Origin: Procambarus clarkii
Taxonomy: Eukaryota; Arthropoda; Malacostraca; Decapoda; Cambaridae
Direction of reading: 5' to 3'
NCBI RefSeq assembly: GCF_040958095.1
Contig: NC_091188.1
Location: 38,146,289-38,210,288, forward strand
DNA length: 64,000 nucleotides
Shown here: one piece after another, positions 42,940-54,500 of the stretch
How positions within the stretch are numbered: the stretch's first letter is position 1
Layout of the letters: every line of letters starts with the position of its first letter
Notes under the pieces: generated by a model
Told to the model about the DNA's origin: nothing
The model's database searches: none
What the model saw: the letters and a program-made list of their open reading frames with translations, nothing else
Position numbers and translations under genes: made by a program

Positions 42940-45135
42940 TAAACTGTGTTCTTCTTTCCCTTAATTTCTCTCTTGTTCTCTGTTACTGTCCTTTCTCTTT
43001 GATAATGTCTATTCTTCAGTGGAATATTCGTGGATTTTATGCCAACTTCCATGAACTCCAACTTCTAATTACACAGTTTACACCACTTTGTGTTTGTCTC
43101 CAGGAACCAATGCTTGGTGCTCGTCCTGGTCACTTTCGTGGTTATTCCTTTCTTCCCCCCCCCTTTCCCCGCAGCTCTTGCTGGGGCCCATAACTCTACT
43201 GCTCTCTTAATTCGTTCTGATATTCCCTTCGTCTCCCTACCTCTTCCGTCGCCTATACATTGTTCTGCTGCCCGTATTTTTGTGGGTAAATGGTATACAG
43301 TCTGTTCCATTTATCTCCCTCCAAATATCCCGCTTTCCCTTCCTGATCTTAAGCACCTCCTGGACTCCTGGCCAGAGCCGGTGCTCCTTTTGGGTGATTT
43401 CAACTGTCGACAGAAGTGAGAACCGTTCGTTCTCACTTCTTCTCTATCTCTTCTGAATTCTGGTGAATCCACTCATGTAGACTCTCGGACTCGCACCCTT
43501 TCCTGTCTTGATCTTTCTCTCTGCTCGTCGTCCCTTTACTTAGATTTCACGTGGCGGGTTCTTGATGACCTCCATAACAGTGACCATTTCCCCATCCTCG
43601 TTTCCTCTTTCTCTTTCCACCCTCCCCTCTCCTTCCCTAGGCGGCAGTTTGCCAAGGCTGACGGGAGCCTGTTCACCCTCCGTGCTACTCTCTCTGACCT
43701 CCCCTCTCTGCCTCTTCCTCGCGCCCTCCTCCTTTTTTATGACACTGTCTTCGACACTGCCCTCGACACTGCCCTCGACACTGCCCTCCACTCTATTCCT
43801 CACTTTTCTTCCCGGGGCACGCGAAAGTGCGTTCCCTGGTGGAATGCGGACTGTGTTCGGGCAGTCCACTGTAAGTATGCAGCGTGGAAGAAACACCGCA
43901 GCCGGCAGATGGCTGATTCTTTTATTTTGTTTCGGAAGGCAAGTGCGGTGGCCCATAGGACCATCAGTACAGTTAAATGTGAGAGTTGGAAATTTTATGT
44001 TTCCACCATTACATCCGATAATCCTCTGCCGCAGATCTGGAAGAAGATCCACAAGATTGCAGGCAAGTTCGTTCCAGATGTCTCGCCGGTTCTCCAAATA
44101 CGTGGTACTCTTGTGGCGGACCTAGTGACGGTAGCGACCGAACTGGGTTCCCACTTTTCTACTGTTAGCTCTGGTTCTCATCTTCCTCAATCCTTCCTTC
44201 TTCGTAAGCCTGTTCTTCTATCTTATCCTTTAAATTTCCACACTCATCTCCGCCTTCCCTATAACGATCCTTTCTCTCTTTCTGAACTTCAGTCTGCCCT
44301 GGCCCTCTGCAGATCTATGGCAGCGGGCTTGGATGACGTTCATTATGAGATGCTTCGCCATCTCCCTCCGTGTGCGTCTCAGTATTTACTGAGTCTATAT
44401 AACCAGGTCTGGGAGTCGTCGTCCGTCCCTGAGGACTGGTAGACTGGCTCGATACCGTTGTACTTCCTATTCGGAAACCAGGGTCTCTCGGTACATCCCC
44501 TAAGAACTTCCGCCCTATTTCTCTCACGAGTTGTGTCTGCAAGCTCTTTGAGCGTATGGTAAATGTCCGTCTGATGGGGTTCATGGAACACCATCACCAC
44601 CTCTCTCCTTCTCAATTTGGTTTTCGCAAGTGCCGCAGCACGACTGATGTTCTGGTGAACTTGAAGGTCTATATTCGTACTGCTTTTGCAGCGAAGTCCT
44701 CCGTTGTTACTGTCTTTTTTGACCTGAAAAAGGCTTATGACACGACTTGGAGATACCATATTCTGTCCCAACTTCGTTTTTTTGGCCTTCGTGGTAATTT
44801 CCCTCTCTTCCTTCAAAGCTTTCTCTCTCGTCGTACCTTTGGAGTCAGGCTTGGTGCCACTCTCTCTGCCTCTTTTCGGAAGTATGAAGGTGTACCCCAA
44901 GGTAGTTTTCTGAGATCTACTCTTTTTCTGGTTGCTCTCAATGGTCTTCTTTCCTCCCTTCCTTCTGGCATCTTCTCCGCTCTTTATGTTGACGATTTTA
45001 CTCTTTGCTGTCGAGGTGATGATTCGCCTCTCCTTCAACGGCGGCTTCAACTTGCGATTGATGCCGTGTCATCTTGGGCCACCAATCATGGCTTCAAGTT
45101 CTCTACTGCTAAGACTTGTGCCATGACCAAGGAGC

Positions 45136-45385
45136 CGATCGGCCGAGCGGACAGCACGCTGGACTTGTGATCCTGTGATCCTGGGTTCGATCCCAGGCGC
45201 CGGCGAGAAACAATGGGCAGAGTTTCTTTCACCCTATGCCCCTGTTACCTAGCAGTAAATAGGTACCTGGGTGTTAGTCAGCTGTCACGGGCTGCTTCCT
45301 GGGGGTGGAGGCCTGATCGAGGACCGGGCCGCGGGGACACTAAAAAGCCCCGAAATCATCTCCAAGATAACCTCCAAGATGACTT
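45136..45385 (+). mobile_element. tRNA-derived SINE inserted in LINE
   Basis: The head has a pol III A-box-like segment (GGCCGAGCGGACAGCACGC) and a perfect B box (GGTTCGATCCC), about a tRNA length. A shared body follows, including GTTACCTAGCAGTAAATAGG and GCCGCGGGGACACTAAAAAG, ending in AAGATAACCTCCAAGAT-type tail repeats. The same family lies inverted at 60541-60800. It interrupts the reverse transcriptase of the LINE at 43004-47785. Confidence 0.8.
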
Positions 45386-46110
45386 TTACTCGGAAGCGGG
45401 TCGTTCTTCGTCTCTCTTTGTCACTTTATGGTCATCCCCTTGAGTACAAAGATTGCACAAAGCTTTTGGGGTTGTTCTTTGACACTCGTTTGTCTTGGTC
45501 GCCCCATATCTCTTACCTCCGTGTTGAATGCTCCAAGGTCCTTAACCTACTTAAGGTTTTGTCCCATACTTCTTGGGGAGCGGATATGCGCCCGCTCCTC
45601 TATTTGCATTCCTCTCTCTTCCTGTCTAAACTCGTTTATGGTTGCCCTGCATACTCTTCTGCTTCTCCTTCTACTCTTCGCAGTCTTGATCCTTTGTACC
45701 ATACTGAGTTGCGCCTCAGCCCTGGTGCTTTACGTTCAACTCCTGCCCTCAGCTTGTACGCTGACACTGGCTTTCTTTCTCTCCAGGATCGCCGTGATCG
45801 CTACAGTCTTCGCTATCTTACGCGATCCTTATAGCATCCTCACTCTCGCCTCTATCGTGCTTTGACTTTTACCCCTCCTGTAGTTCCTGTTCCTCTTCAC
45901 CACCTTCCTCTTTCTGTCCGTTTGTCTTGCTTACAAGATTCTCTTTCGGTTCGTAGATTCCTCGTATTGTTTCATCCTTGCCCCCATGGAAGATCCCCCT
46001 TCCCAAATTTTGTACTTCTCTGACCTGCATCACTAAAGCTTTTATGCCTCCTATAGTTCTGAAACGCCTTTTCCTTGAGCACTTTTCTTCTCACTCCCAC
46101 TCCGTTCCCA

Positions 46111-47775
46111 TCTTCATCGATGGGTCTAAGTCTCCTGACGGTGTGGGCTACTCTGTTGTTTTTACTGACCACACTTATGTGTCACCTTCCTCCGGAGGCT
46201 AGCATCTTCACAGCAGAACTTTATGCTATTCTCTATGCTCTTCGTCTCCTGCTTTCCCGGTGTCAATCCTCCTTTGTGGTGGTAGTTGACTCTCGTACTG
46301 CCCTCATGGCTTTAGGGTCCTTTAATCCGGTCCACCCGGTGGTCATCGAGATTCAACATTGGCTGTTTCTTATCTCCAGTAAATTTAAGTCGGTTGAGTT
46401 TTGCTGGGTTCCCTGCCATATTGATATCTCTTTAAATGAGCGTGCGGATGCTGCCGCTAAGGAAGCTATCAGCACTTGTCCCATCTCCCGTAAAGGTATT
46501 CCTTATTCTGACTTTTACCAAGTTATTCATGCCTCCAGCCTTGCCCGCTGGCAGAGTTCGACTCCCGTCCTTAGCTTGTATGTTGACACTGGCTTCCTGT
46601 CTCTCCAAGACCGCCGTGATCGCTACTGTCTTCGCTATCTTGCGCGGTCCTTACAACATCCTTCCTCTCGCCTCTGTCGTGCTTTAACTTTTACCCCTCC
46701 TGCGGTTCCTGTTCCTCTTCACCACCTCCCTCTTTCTGTCCGGTTATCTCGCCTACAGGACTCTCTTTCCGTTCGTATTTCTAATGTTTCTCCTCGTGTT
46801 GTTCCTTCTTTGCCCCCGTGGAGAGTCCCTCTTCGGCGGTTTTGTACATCCTTGACCCGTATCACTAAAGCTTTTACCCCTCCTACGGTCCTAAAATGCC
46901 TTTTCCTTGAGCACTTTTCTTCTCACTCCCGCTCCGTTTCTGTCTTCACCGATGGGTCTAAGTCTGCGGACGGTGTTGGCTACTCTGTTGTTTTTCCTGA
47001 TCGCACTTATATGTGTTGCTTACCTCCGGAGACTAGCATCTTTACAGCGGAGCTTTATGCTATTCTCTATGCTCTTCGTCTCCCGCTTTCTCGTTGTCAG
47101 TCTTCCTTTGTAGTTGTTGTCGACTCTCGTAGTGCCCTTATGGCTCTCGGGTCCTTTAATCCGGTTCATCCAGTAGTTGTCGAGATCCAGCATTGGCTGT
47201 TTCTTGTTCACAGTAAATTTAAGTCGGTTCAGTTTTGTTGGGTTCCCAGCCATATTGGTGTGTCTTTAAATGAGCGTGCGGATGCTGCCGCCAAGGAAGC
47301 TGTCCGCTCTTGTCCCATCTCTCGTAAAGGTATTCCTTATTCCGACTTTTACCCGGTTATCCATTCCTCCATCCTTACCCGTTGGCAGGCTTCTTGGTTG
47401 TCTGTTACTGGGAACAAACTACGTACTCTTAAATGTTGTTTCCTTGTGGCCGTCCTCCTACCACCATAACCGGCGATGGGAAACAGCTCTGGCGAGGTTG
47501 CGTATTGGCCATACTCGCTTAACCAATGGTCACTTGAAGGAGCGCCGCCCTGCTTATTGTTCTAGTTGCATTGTCCCTCTTACGGTCGTGCATGTCCTTC
47601 TTGAATGTCCTGACTTCCAGGACGAGCGTGTGTCTTGCTTTCCGACCGCCCCTCGAGGTCACCTATCCCTCAATAGAATTCTTGGTGACTCGGATACTTT
47701 TGATATCGTTCGCCTAATGCGTTTTTGTTCTCGTATTGGCATCCTTGGTAATATTTATCGCCCTCTGATTATTCT
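46111..47775 (+). repeat. 832-bp tandem duplication inside LINE
   Basis: TCTTCA(T/C)CGATGGGTCTAAG occurs at 46111 and again at 46943, and flanking sequence from about 45740 onward is duplicated in register. Each unit carries an RNase H domain and a piece of the preceding connection domain. The copies have diverged by scattered substitutions, so the duplication is not recent. Confidence 0.75.
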
Positions 47776-47785
47776 GCGCATTTGA

Positions 47786-48003
47786 TGGTGCTACATAGCC
47801 TTCCGGTTTGGTGCCTTCTTTTGATAATTACTTGTCCTCTTTTTTCACATCTTCTTCAATATATTTGTTGATGTATTGATTGTTTATGGACATACCTGAT
47901 ATACAGTGGCTGTAGTGGGACTGATTTGTCAACATGTTCGTGTATGTTTTGTGTCCTACGAAGGATATGTCTGGTTAGGCGTTTGGTGCGCTAATTTTAT
48001 TTA

Positions 48004-48081
<78 letters not shown>

Positions 48082-48134
48082 TTTAAATATTCTTATTCAG
48101 CCATTATGGCATGCATTGCATTTAGAGCTGGTCC
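47786..48134 (+). other. LINE 3' UTR and TA microsatellite
   Basis: The 3' untranslated sequence ends in a TTTATTTATT-type tail at about 47996-48015, followed by about 30 TA dinucleotides (48016-48078). A short unassigned stretch follows up to the TTAA at 48135. Confidence 0.5.
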
Positions 48135-48138
48135 TTAA

Positions 48139-49734
48139 CCCTCAAACCGCTAGGAGCCCAAATGGAATTCACACCCACAGGCGCAACAAAAAAAAACAAA
48201 TTCCAAAAAATTCTTTCGTCTTATAGAAGTGTTCATTTTTGTTCCCTGATCACGGAAAAAATAACAAAAAAATCGTAGGTGGCATATTTTAGCCGCAATA
48301 GGGTAGGGAAGTGTGGCAAAAAAGGGGCGTTGGCAGAGCCTTCGCCAGATGAGGTCTACTCCGCCCGAGCTGTCAGACGGCAGTTGCCACAAATATATTA
48401 TTACCTAATTATTTCAATGTCTCTGATTGATTTTTTCTTAGTTTTTTTTTGCAGTAATATTATTCCATACAGTGAATTGTGGTATATTTATATTATAAAA
48501 TGTGTGAACCATCGCTGTACTCAAAATTATGGTGTGCATATTAGTGATTCAATTATTATGTTCATAAAACAATAAACAAATAGTTTTGCTGTTGTTACAC
48601 TATATACACAGGTTATATATAAGTATTTGCATGTTTTGTTCACCATAACGAACCACTAAGTTGGTCTTGTGAGTCAAAAAGCAACGAAGAGTGACCGCCA
48701 AACACCAGCGAGCCACTCACTGCCACTCCCTCCCTCAACACCACCTCACTCACCCTTATTCACCTCCTACAATACTCTTTCTGTATTTATTCACTATACA
48801 CAGACGTTATATATACGTATTTACATGTTTTGTTCACCATAACTGTACATCTAAGCTTGTATGGTGAGTAAAGGCCACAAAGACGTAGCTACTCACACAG
48901 TCAGCTGATCGGCGGCCGACCTCAAGGCCAGACGCACTAATATTTGTCCTTCAACAATATTGTTTGTGGTGTTATTACGCTATATACACATATTATATAT
49001 AAGTATCTACCTGTTTTATTCACCATACCTGAACAAATAAGCTGGTATGGTGCCCAAAGACCATAGTGGCCATCAGTAAACACCATGCCAAGTCGTGCAG
49101 ACGACGCTCTTCCCTCACCAAAATGGCGGCTCCCAACCTACTCCTCTCGCTGTTATCACACTCAATACACACGTTATATATAAGTATCTACATTTGTGTT
49201 CACCATATCGAACCACTAAGCTGGTATGGTGAGTGTAGTCAATAAATGGTGGCCCCACACTGTCAGAAGACGACGCCACAACCCTCCCTCGCACAGCCTT
49301 ACATGCCTCCCTCTATGGAGCACAGCGCTAAATATCACCACAATCCTGCTATTATCAGAATCCTGGTCAGTTTTATCACAGTCAGGGGGCTTCAGTAATA
49401 CTATCACTGCTAAATAATAGCAGTATCATATATATTATGGTATTTGTAGGCGATGCTGTGGTCACAAGCTGAACAGCGGTGCTGTGAGCTCGTGCTGCGT
49501 GTGCCGGCCTTGGTGGCTTGCTCAATACTGACGCTCTAACACCCAAGAATGTTGGCCTGGATTTTTTTTCTAGGTGGCATCTGGCAACTATCGGTCATGG
49601 CTGTACTATAGCTGCCCCTATCCCAGGCGGGGAGTTTAAATTATAGCGCTAGACACGAAATCATATATAAATGATGTGCGCGGTTTCGGTTTTGTCACTG
49701 ATATCATTTATATATGATATGCACAGTTTGAGGG
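48139..49734 (+). mobile_element. TTAA-flanked nonautonomous DNA element (piggyBac-type MITE candidate)
   Basis: The element begins CCCTCAAACCG after TTAA (48135-48138) and ends CAGTTTGAGGG before TTAA (49735-49738): a 9-bp terminal inverted repeat with a TTAA duplication, as in piggyBac-like elements. The 1,596-bp interior has no transposase. Between about 48586 and 49245 there are four diverged units of roughly 180 bp, each with GTTATATATAAGTAT then TGTTCACCATA then AAGCTGGTATGGTG. A diverged inverted relative spans 1222-2471 plus 8421-8883. Confidence 0.6.
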
Positions 49735-49744
49735 TTAATCCTAA

Positions 49745-49925
49745 TTTTTCCCAAGAATTCGACCCGCCAAATTGTTTAGCAACTAGGTACCCATTCACTG
49801 CTGGGTGAACAGAGGCTACAGTTAAGGATTGGTGCCCAGTAAATCCTCCCTGGTCAGGATATGAACCCAGGCCAAAGCGCTTGCGAAACGCCGGGCGAGT
49901 GTTTTACCACTGCACCACGAGGACT
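49745..49925 (-). mobile_element. tRNA-derived SINE, second family
   Basis: On the minus strand GTGGTGCAGTGGTAAAACAC matches an A box and GGGTTCATATCCTG a degenerate B box. The body reads CCAGCAGTGAATGGGTACC. A closer-to-consensus relative is at 54165-54345. It abuts the TTAA element. Confidence 0.65.
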
Positions 49926-50800
49926 ACAATATTATTGTATATATTTTGTGATTTTGTTATGTGCTTTTAGGACTACCCTGTTGGGATTGCAATGAATTAT
50001 TGTTTGGTGGATGAAAATGCTGTCTTTAGTGTGTGATTAGATCCTGGAGGATGATTGCTAATGGTCTGATTGCATATATTTGTATGTGAGCCAGTTACTG
50101 TGTAAGGGTCCCTGGATAGTTACATTTTCTTGCTTTGTGAATATATAGAATTATAATGTTTGTTAATTATTTTTAGGGATTCATTATGTTTAGATCACTG
50201 TTCTTTGTGCCGTGTTTCACTTAGAATACTTTTTGAACTTTTACTGTTTGGTTGGGCGAAATGTATACACAGTTACTGTCGTTGATATTGTATTAGAGGT
50301 TTTGTAATATTGGTTAAATGTATTCACTTGTTCCGTTTCATATTGACTGTACTATCTGGTATAAGTTGCATTTGGATATATGTACTGTAGTTCCGAGGTG
50401 TGATTGGGTCTAGTGAACCTGTCCTGACTTATTGTCTACGATTTGTTATGTTGAACCGCTGGTGGTGTTTGTGTTCGTGTAGCCTAAGATTCATGTGTAC
50501 GGTCTGGAGTTTGATGTACCTACTGTTTTCTTGTATTTTATTGTAATGCATATGATTTTAACAATTAAAATAAAGATTCATCTCACGTTACATTCCTTGG
50601 AGATTCTTACACAGATTCGTATACATTATTCCCCTTAAGTAAGAATTAATTAAAAAATCTTTACAAGCTCAAGATTCTGCCATATCTTCATAAACGGGAT
50701 ACAACAAAAGATTTTGCAAATTATCGTGTAATTACGTGTGTGGTGTTTGCCAGTGTGGCTGATGTTAGTGGACACAAAGTCATTACATGCGGTTGTCACC
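49926..50800. other. AT-rich intergenic sequence
   Basis: No gene, terminal repeat or tandem array is recognisable. It lies just downstream of the VMO1-like gene on the minus strand. Confidence 0.4.
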
Positions 50801-50806
50801 TTTATT
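50801..50806 (-). terminator. Candidate polyadenylation signal of the VMO1-like gene
   Basis: AATAAA on the minus strand, 219 bp past the stop codon at 51025-51027. It is the first such hexamer I find downstream. Use is inferred. Confidence 0.45.
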
Positions 50807-51024
50807 GATGCATGCAGTGATGAAACATTGTATAGTCAACATGACGAAAGTTTACAAAAAGAAGCAATATCAATCATTATTGAAAGCTCCAAAAACTGCA
50901 AAATTATCAAATGAACAAAAAGAACTAAGTTACACATTTAGGGAGCCTCTTAATGTTAAACAGTATATTAATAATCTTGAAGTTTCTTTTGGAAGTTTGA
51001 AGGAGAATGTTTGGGATCATCAGC

Positions 51025-51527
51025 CTACTGCCTGCAGCATAAGAAAATGACATCGTTGAGAGCTGTGTCGTCGCCAGCTTGAGTGCCCTCAACTTTGGTC
51101 TGCAGGCCGCAGATCGCTTGACCTGTGGAAAGCAATACATTAGACCAACGTCTCCAGGCCACCAGGACACTCACTGTACAATTCATGATAGGCTATGTCT
51201 GATATAACTAAATCTATGGTAATTATATTATGTTATTCCAGTGTGTTTGTGGGGTACTGTATGTGCGTGCGTGCTGACCTAGCTGTGTTTGCGAGGGTTA
51301 TGCTTCGGCTGTTAGGTCCCGCCTTTCAACCATCAATCGAGTACTGTACAGATTCCTGAGCTTATTGGGCTCTTATCATTTCTACATTTGAAACTGTGTT
51401 TGGAGTCTGCCTCAGCCACATCACTTCTTACTACGTTTCATTTGTTACCTACTCTGACGCTGAAAAAGCCTTCAGGTAATGTCTCTGTGGTTCATTTGGG
51501 TGCTAAGTTTCCACCTGTGTTCCCTTT

Positions 51528-51584
<57 letters not shown>

Positions 51585-54500
51585 TATGCAGGCGATGAGT
51601 CACAATAACGTGGCTAAAGTATGTTGAACAGACCACATACATTAATAGCGTGTGGTCACGCTATAACTTATAACACATTAATATAAGTGTCACACACTAA
51701 AAGTACATTTACCTCACACCACAAATACCCTTATTATATTATTTTATTTTATTTATATATATACAAGAAGGTACATTGGGTTTGTGAGAATACATTGGAT
51801 AGTACAGTATTTACATTCTTGCAAAGCCACTAGTACGCGCAGCGTTTCGGACAGGTCCTTAATCTAGCAGATAATTTTAAGTAGGTAATTTCAATTAGAA
51901 TTGATAAATGAAAGATACATTACAAGATAAAAATGATTTGCACTAAACGTAAAAGTCTGAGAATTTTTGTCCTGTTAGCTCATGCAAGGAAGATCCGATA
52001 TACCGGTGTGTGTATATATACTGTATATATTGATGACCAGACCACACACTAGAAGGTGAAGGGACGACGACGTTTCGGTCCGTCCTGGACCATTCTCAAG
52101 TCGGTTCCCTCGACTTGAGAATCGAGGAGACTTGAGAATGGTCCAGGACGGACCGAAACGTCGTCCCTTCACCTTCTAGTGTGTGGTCTGGTCATCAATA
52201 TATACAGTATATATACACACACCGGTATATCGGATCTTCCTTGCATGAGCTAACAGGACAAAAATTCTCAGACTTTTACGTTTAGTGCAAATCATTTTTA
52301 TCTTGTAATGTATCTTTCATTTATCAATTCTAATAGAAATTACCTACTTAAAATTATCTGCTAGATTAAGGACCTGTCCGAAACGCTGCGCGTACTAGTG
52401 GCTTTGCAAGAATGTAAATACTGTACTATCCAATGTATTCTCTCAAACCCAATGTACCTTCTTGTATATATATAAATAAAATAAAATAAAATAATAAGGG
52501 TATTTGTGGTGTGAGGTAAATGTACTTTTAGTGTGTGACACTTATATTAATGTGTTATATGTGTAGAAGAGCCTAGTCATAGGTGTTTGTAACTGTGGGC
52601 CTAGGTAGTGTCAGGGTTGTGGGCGACATGGCACTCGCAAACCCACAATCGTGAGTGACATTAGCTATACTGACCAAGTTGACAGGTCACATAGGAGCTC
52701 CAGTCTCCCCAGCCGTTGCCACCTCCCCCGAGTTCTTGACCGTTCTGGCAGCGCATGTCCAGGTCGTTGGCGGCTGTGTCATCTCCGCCTCCTTGCCTGC
52801 CTTCAACGCGCAGTCTCGCGCTTGTCAAGCGGCCATGGGGGCAATCACGTCTACCTAAATTAGAATGACAAATTAATAATAATATCCTGTAGTTATATGG
52901 CGTAAATCTGCATTTTCATAATTATATTGAGTTAATTAGTCCATACCGATCCAGTTGCCCCACTTCTGCTGGTCAGAGGTGATTTCTGTCTGCGACCCGT
53001 CGTTGCCTGACGTACAGAACAGCTTGATCCCGTTTATGGATGTGTCGTCCGAGTCCCCGACTGGTCGCTCCACCTGTCAGAAAAATTAATATTAGTTAAC
53101 ACGTGACATTACTGAAAAAGTCATGCAGACGTAGTTGTATGGTATCGACACAAGGAAGTTATGGGGTATTAGGCATTTAATTCACCAGCCTGTCTCCAGC
53201 GAGGTCACGTGTACGAAACGTCACGATGACCAAACACCCCATCTGAGAGCATGAAGGTATGAAACATGGGTAGACAGGCCGGAAGATAGGACCTCATCAC
53301 CAGTTAATATGTTGCTGCACAATGCAGAGATATACTAGGCTCTTTATTAGGCCATATTTTAGTCAATTAGAAAAGAGCATGATGTAAACATGTAGTGGAG
53401 GGAATTGTGCATGCTGCCTCCAGCATGAGGCTTCCCTCATGACGGCGTCCCATTATTATTATTTTTTTACGACGTTGTTACAACATTCGAACACGTTTTA
53501 ACACCTAATTTTTGTTAACAACCAATATAGCAAGTTGTAACAACGTTATAATACGTCATAAAAACGTTATAACACGATGAAACAACTTTATTACAAGTTG
53601 AAGCGAGGGAATCATAGGGACTGTTACGTTGTGTGTCTGCATGGAGGTAAGTAATTATGAGGAGAAAGCCAGCGTTATTATACAGTACTTGGAAAGATTA
53701 TGAGGGTAAGTACAGTATTTGGGATGTGAGGACAGGGTCAAGGAATGGTGTATAGGGTACAGAGTACACACCGAAGGGTAGGCGTGTGTACCAGGTATAG
53801 GGTAGGGTACATACAATGGTGTATAGGGTACAGTATACATCAGGGATCGAACACCGACCCTATAAGATATAAGTCCTTCACTATACTGACGAGTCCAAGT
53901 GGATTAGGAAGTCTAAGCTGTGAGTCGACATGTTGTAAATAACTTTGTGTCAAGGCTTTCACGGGTCTAACAGTGATACATAAGACCAGTGGATGACACA
54001 CAAATGATGTACTATAGTGATACATGACAAAGTGGTCACCATAGGAGATACACACACTCGATTGCGCCTGGGTCTGATTCTTGGTCAGTGCATTTTTTGT
54101 TTTGTTTTGCTTTATATATACAAAGGTTCTTACATTCTTGTACAGCACGCATAACGTTTCGGGCAGGTCCTGAATCCTATCGTTTAACAACTAGCTACCC
54201 ATTTTACTGTTGGGAAAACAGACTACAGTTAAAGATTGACACTCAGTAACTTCTCCCCGGCCAGGATACGAACCCAGGACAAAGCGCTAGCGAAATGCTA
54301 GGCGAGTGTCTTACCACTACACCACGGAGACCGTGTCCGTTAGGGTCCGTTTTTTTTTTTTTTTACATCTAATGCCTCTCTTCACACAATAGATTATTTC
54401 GGAGTTGCGCAGTCTTATTGGCTGTTATATAATACTAGTTAATATGATGACCGTGTATTGATGTTAAACGGTCATTATATTTGTCCATCCCATCCTCCTA

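Larger units (their letters stand above)
43004..47785 (+). pseudogene. RNase H-bearing LINE ORF2 (I/R1-like), decayed, with duplicated RNase H
   Basis: The endonuclease starts MSILQWNIRGFYANFHELQL with LQEPM and GDFNC motifs, and frames shift at about 43190 and 43420. The linker has a CVPWWNADC-type motif (about 43830). The reverse transcriptase runs 44150-45130: FFDLKKAYDTTWR, GVPQGSFLR, YVDDFTL, with a stop at 44440. A SINE splits it at about 45136-45385, after which the thumb continues (45390-45840). The RNase H domain is present twice (about 46110-46560 and 46943-47390), each with FxDGSKS, FTAELYAILYALR, VVDSR and WVPxHI...NERADAAAKE. The period is 832 bp. The C-terminal CSSC...HVLLECP region ends at 47785. 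Confidence 0.8.

Noticed and set aside
43540-44125. Minus-strand frames opposite the decayed LINE
   Set aside because: They mirror the pyrimidine-biased LINE coding strand and encode no recognisable protein; the plus strand carries the pol motifs.
54270-54345. A functional tRNA gene on the minus strand
   Set aside because: A and B boxes are present, but the sequence continues into a SINE body repeated at 49745-49925 and no convincing cloverleaf acceptor pairing is seen.
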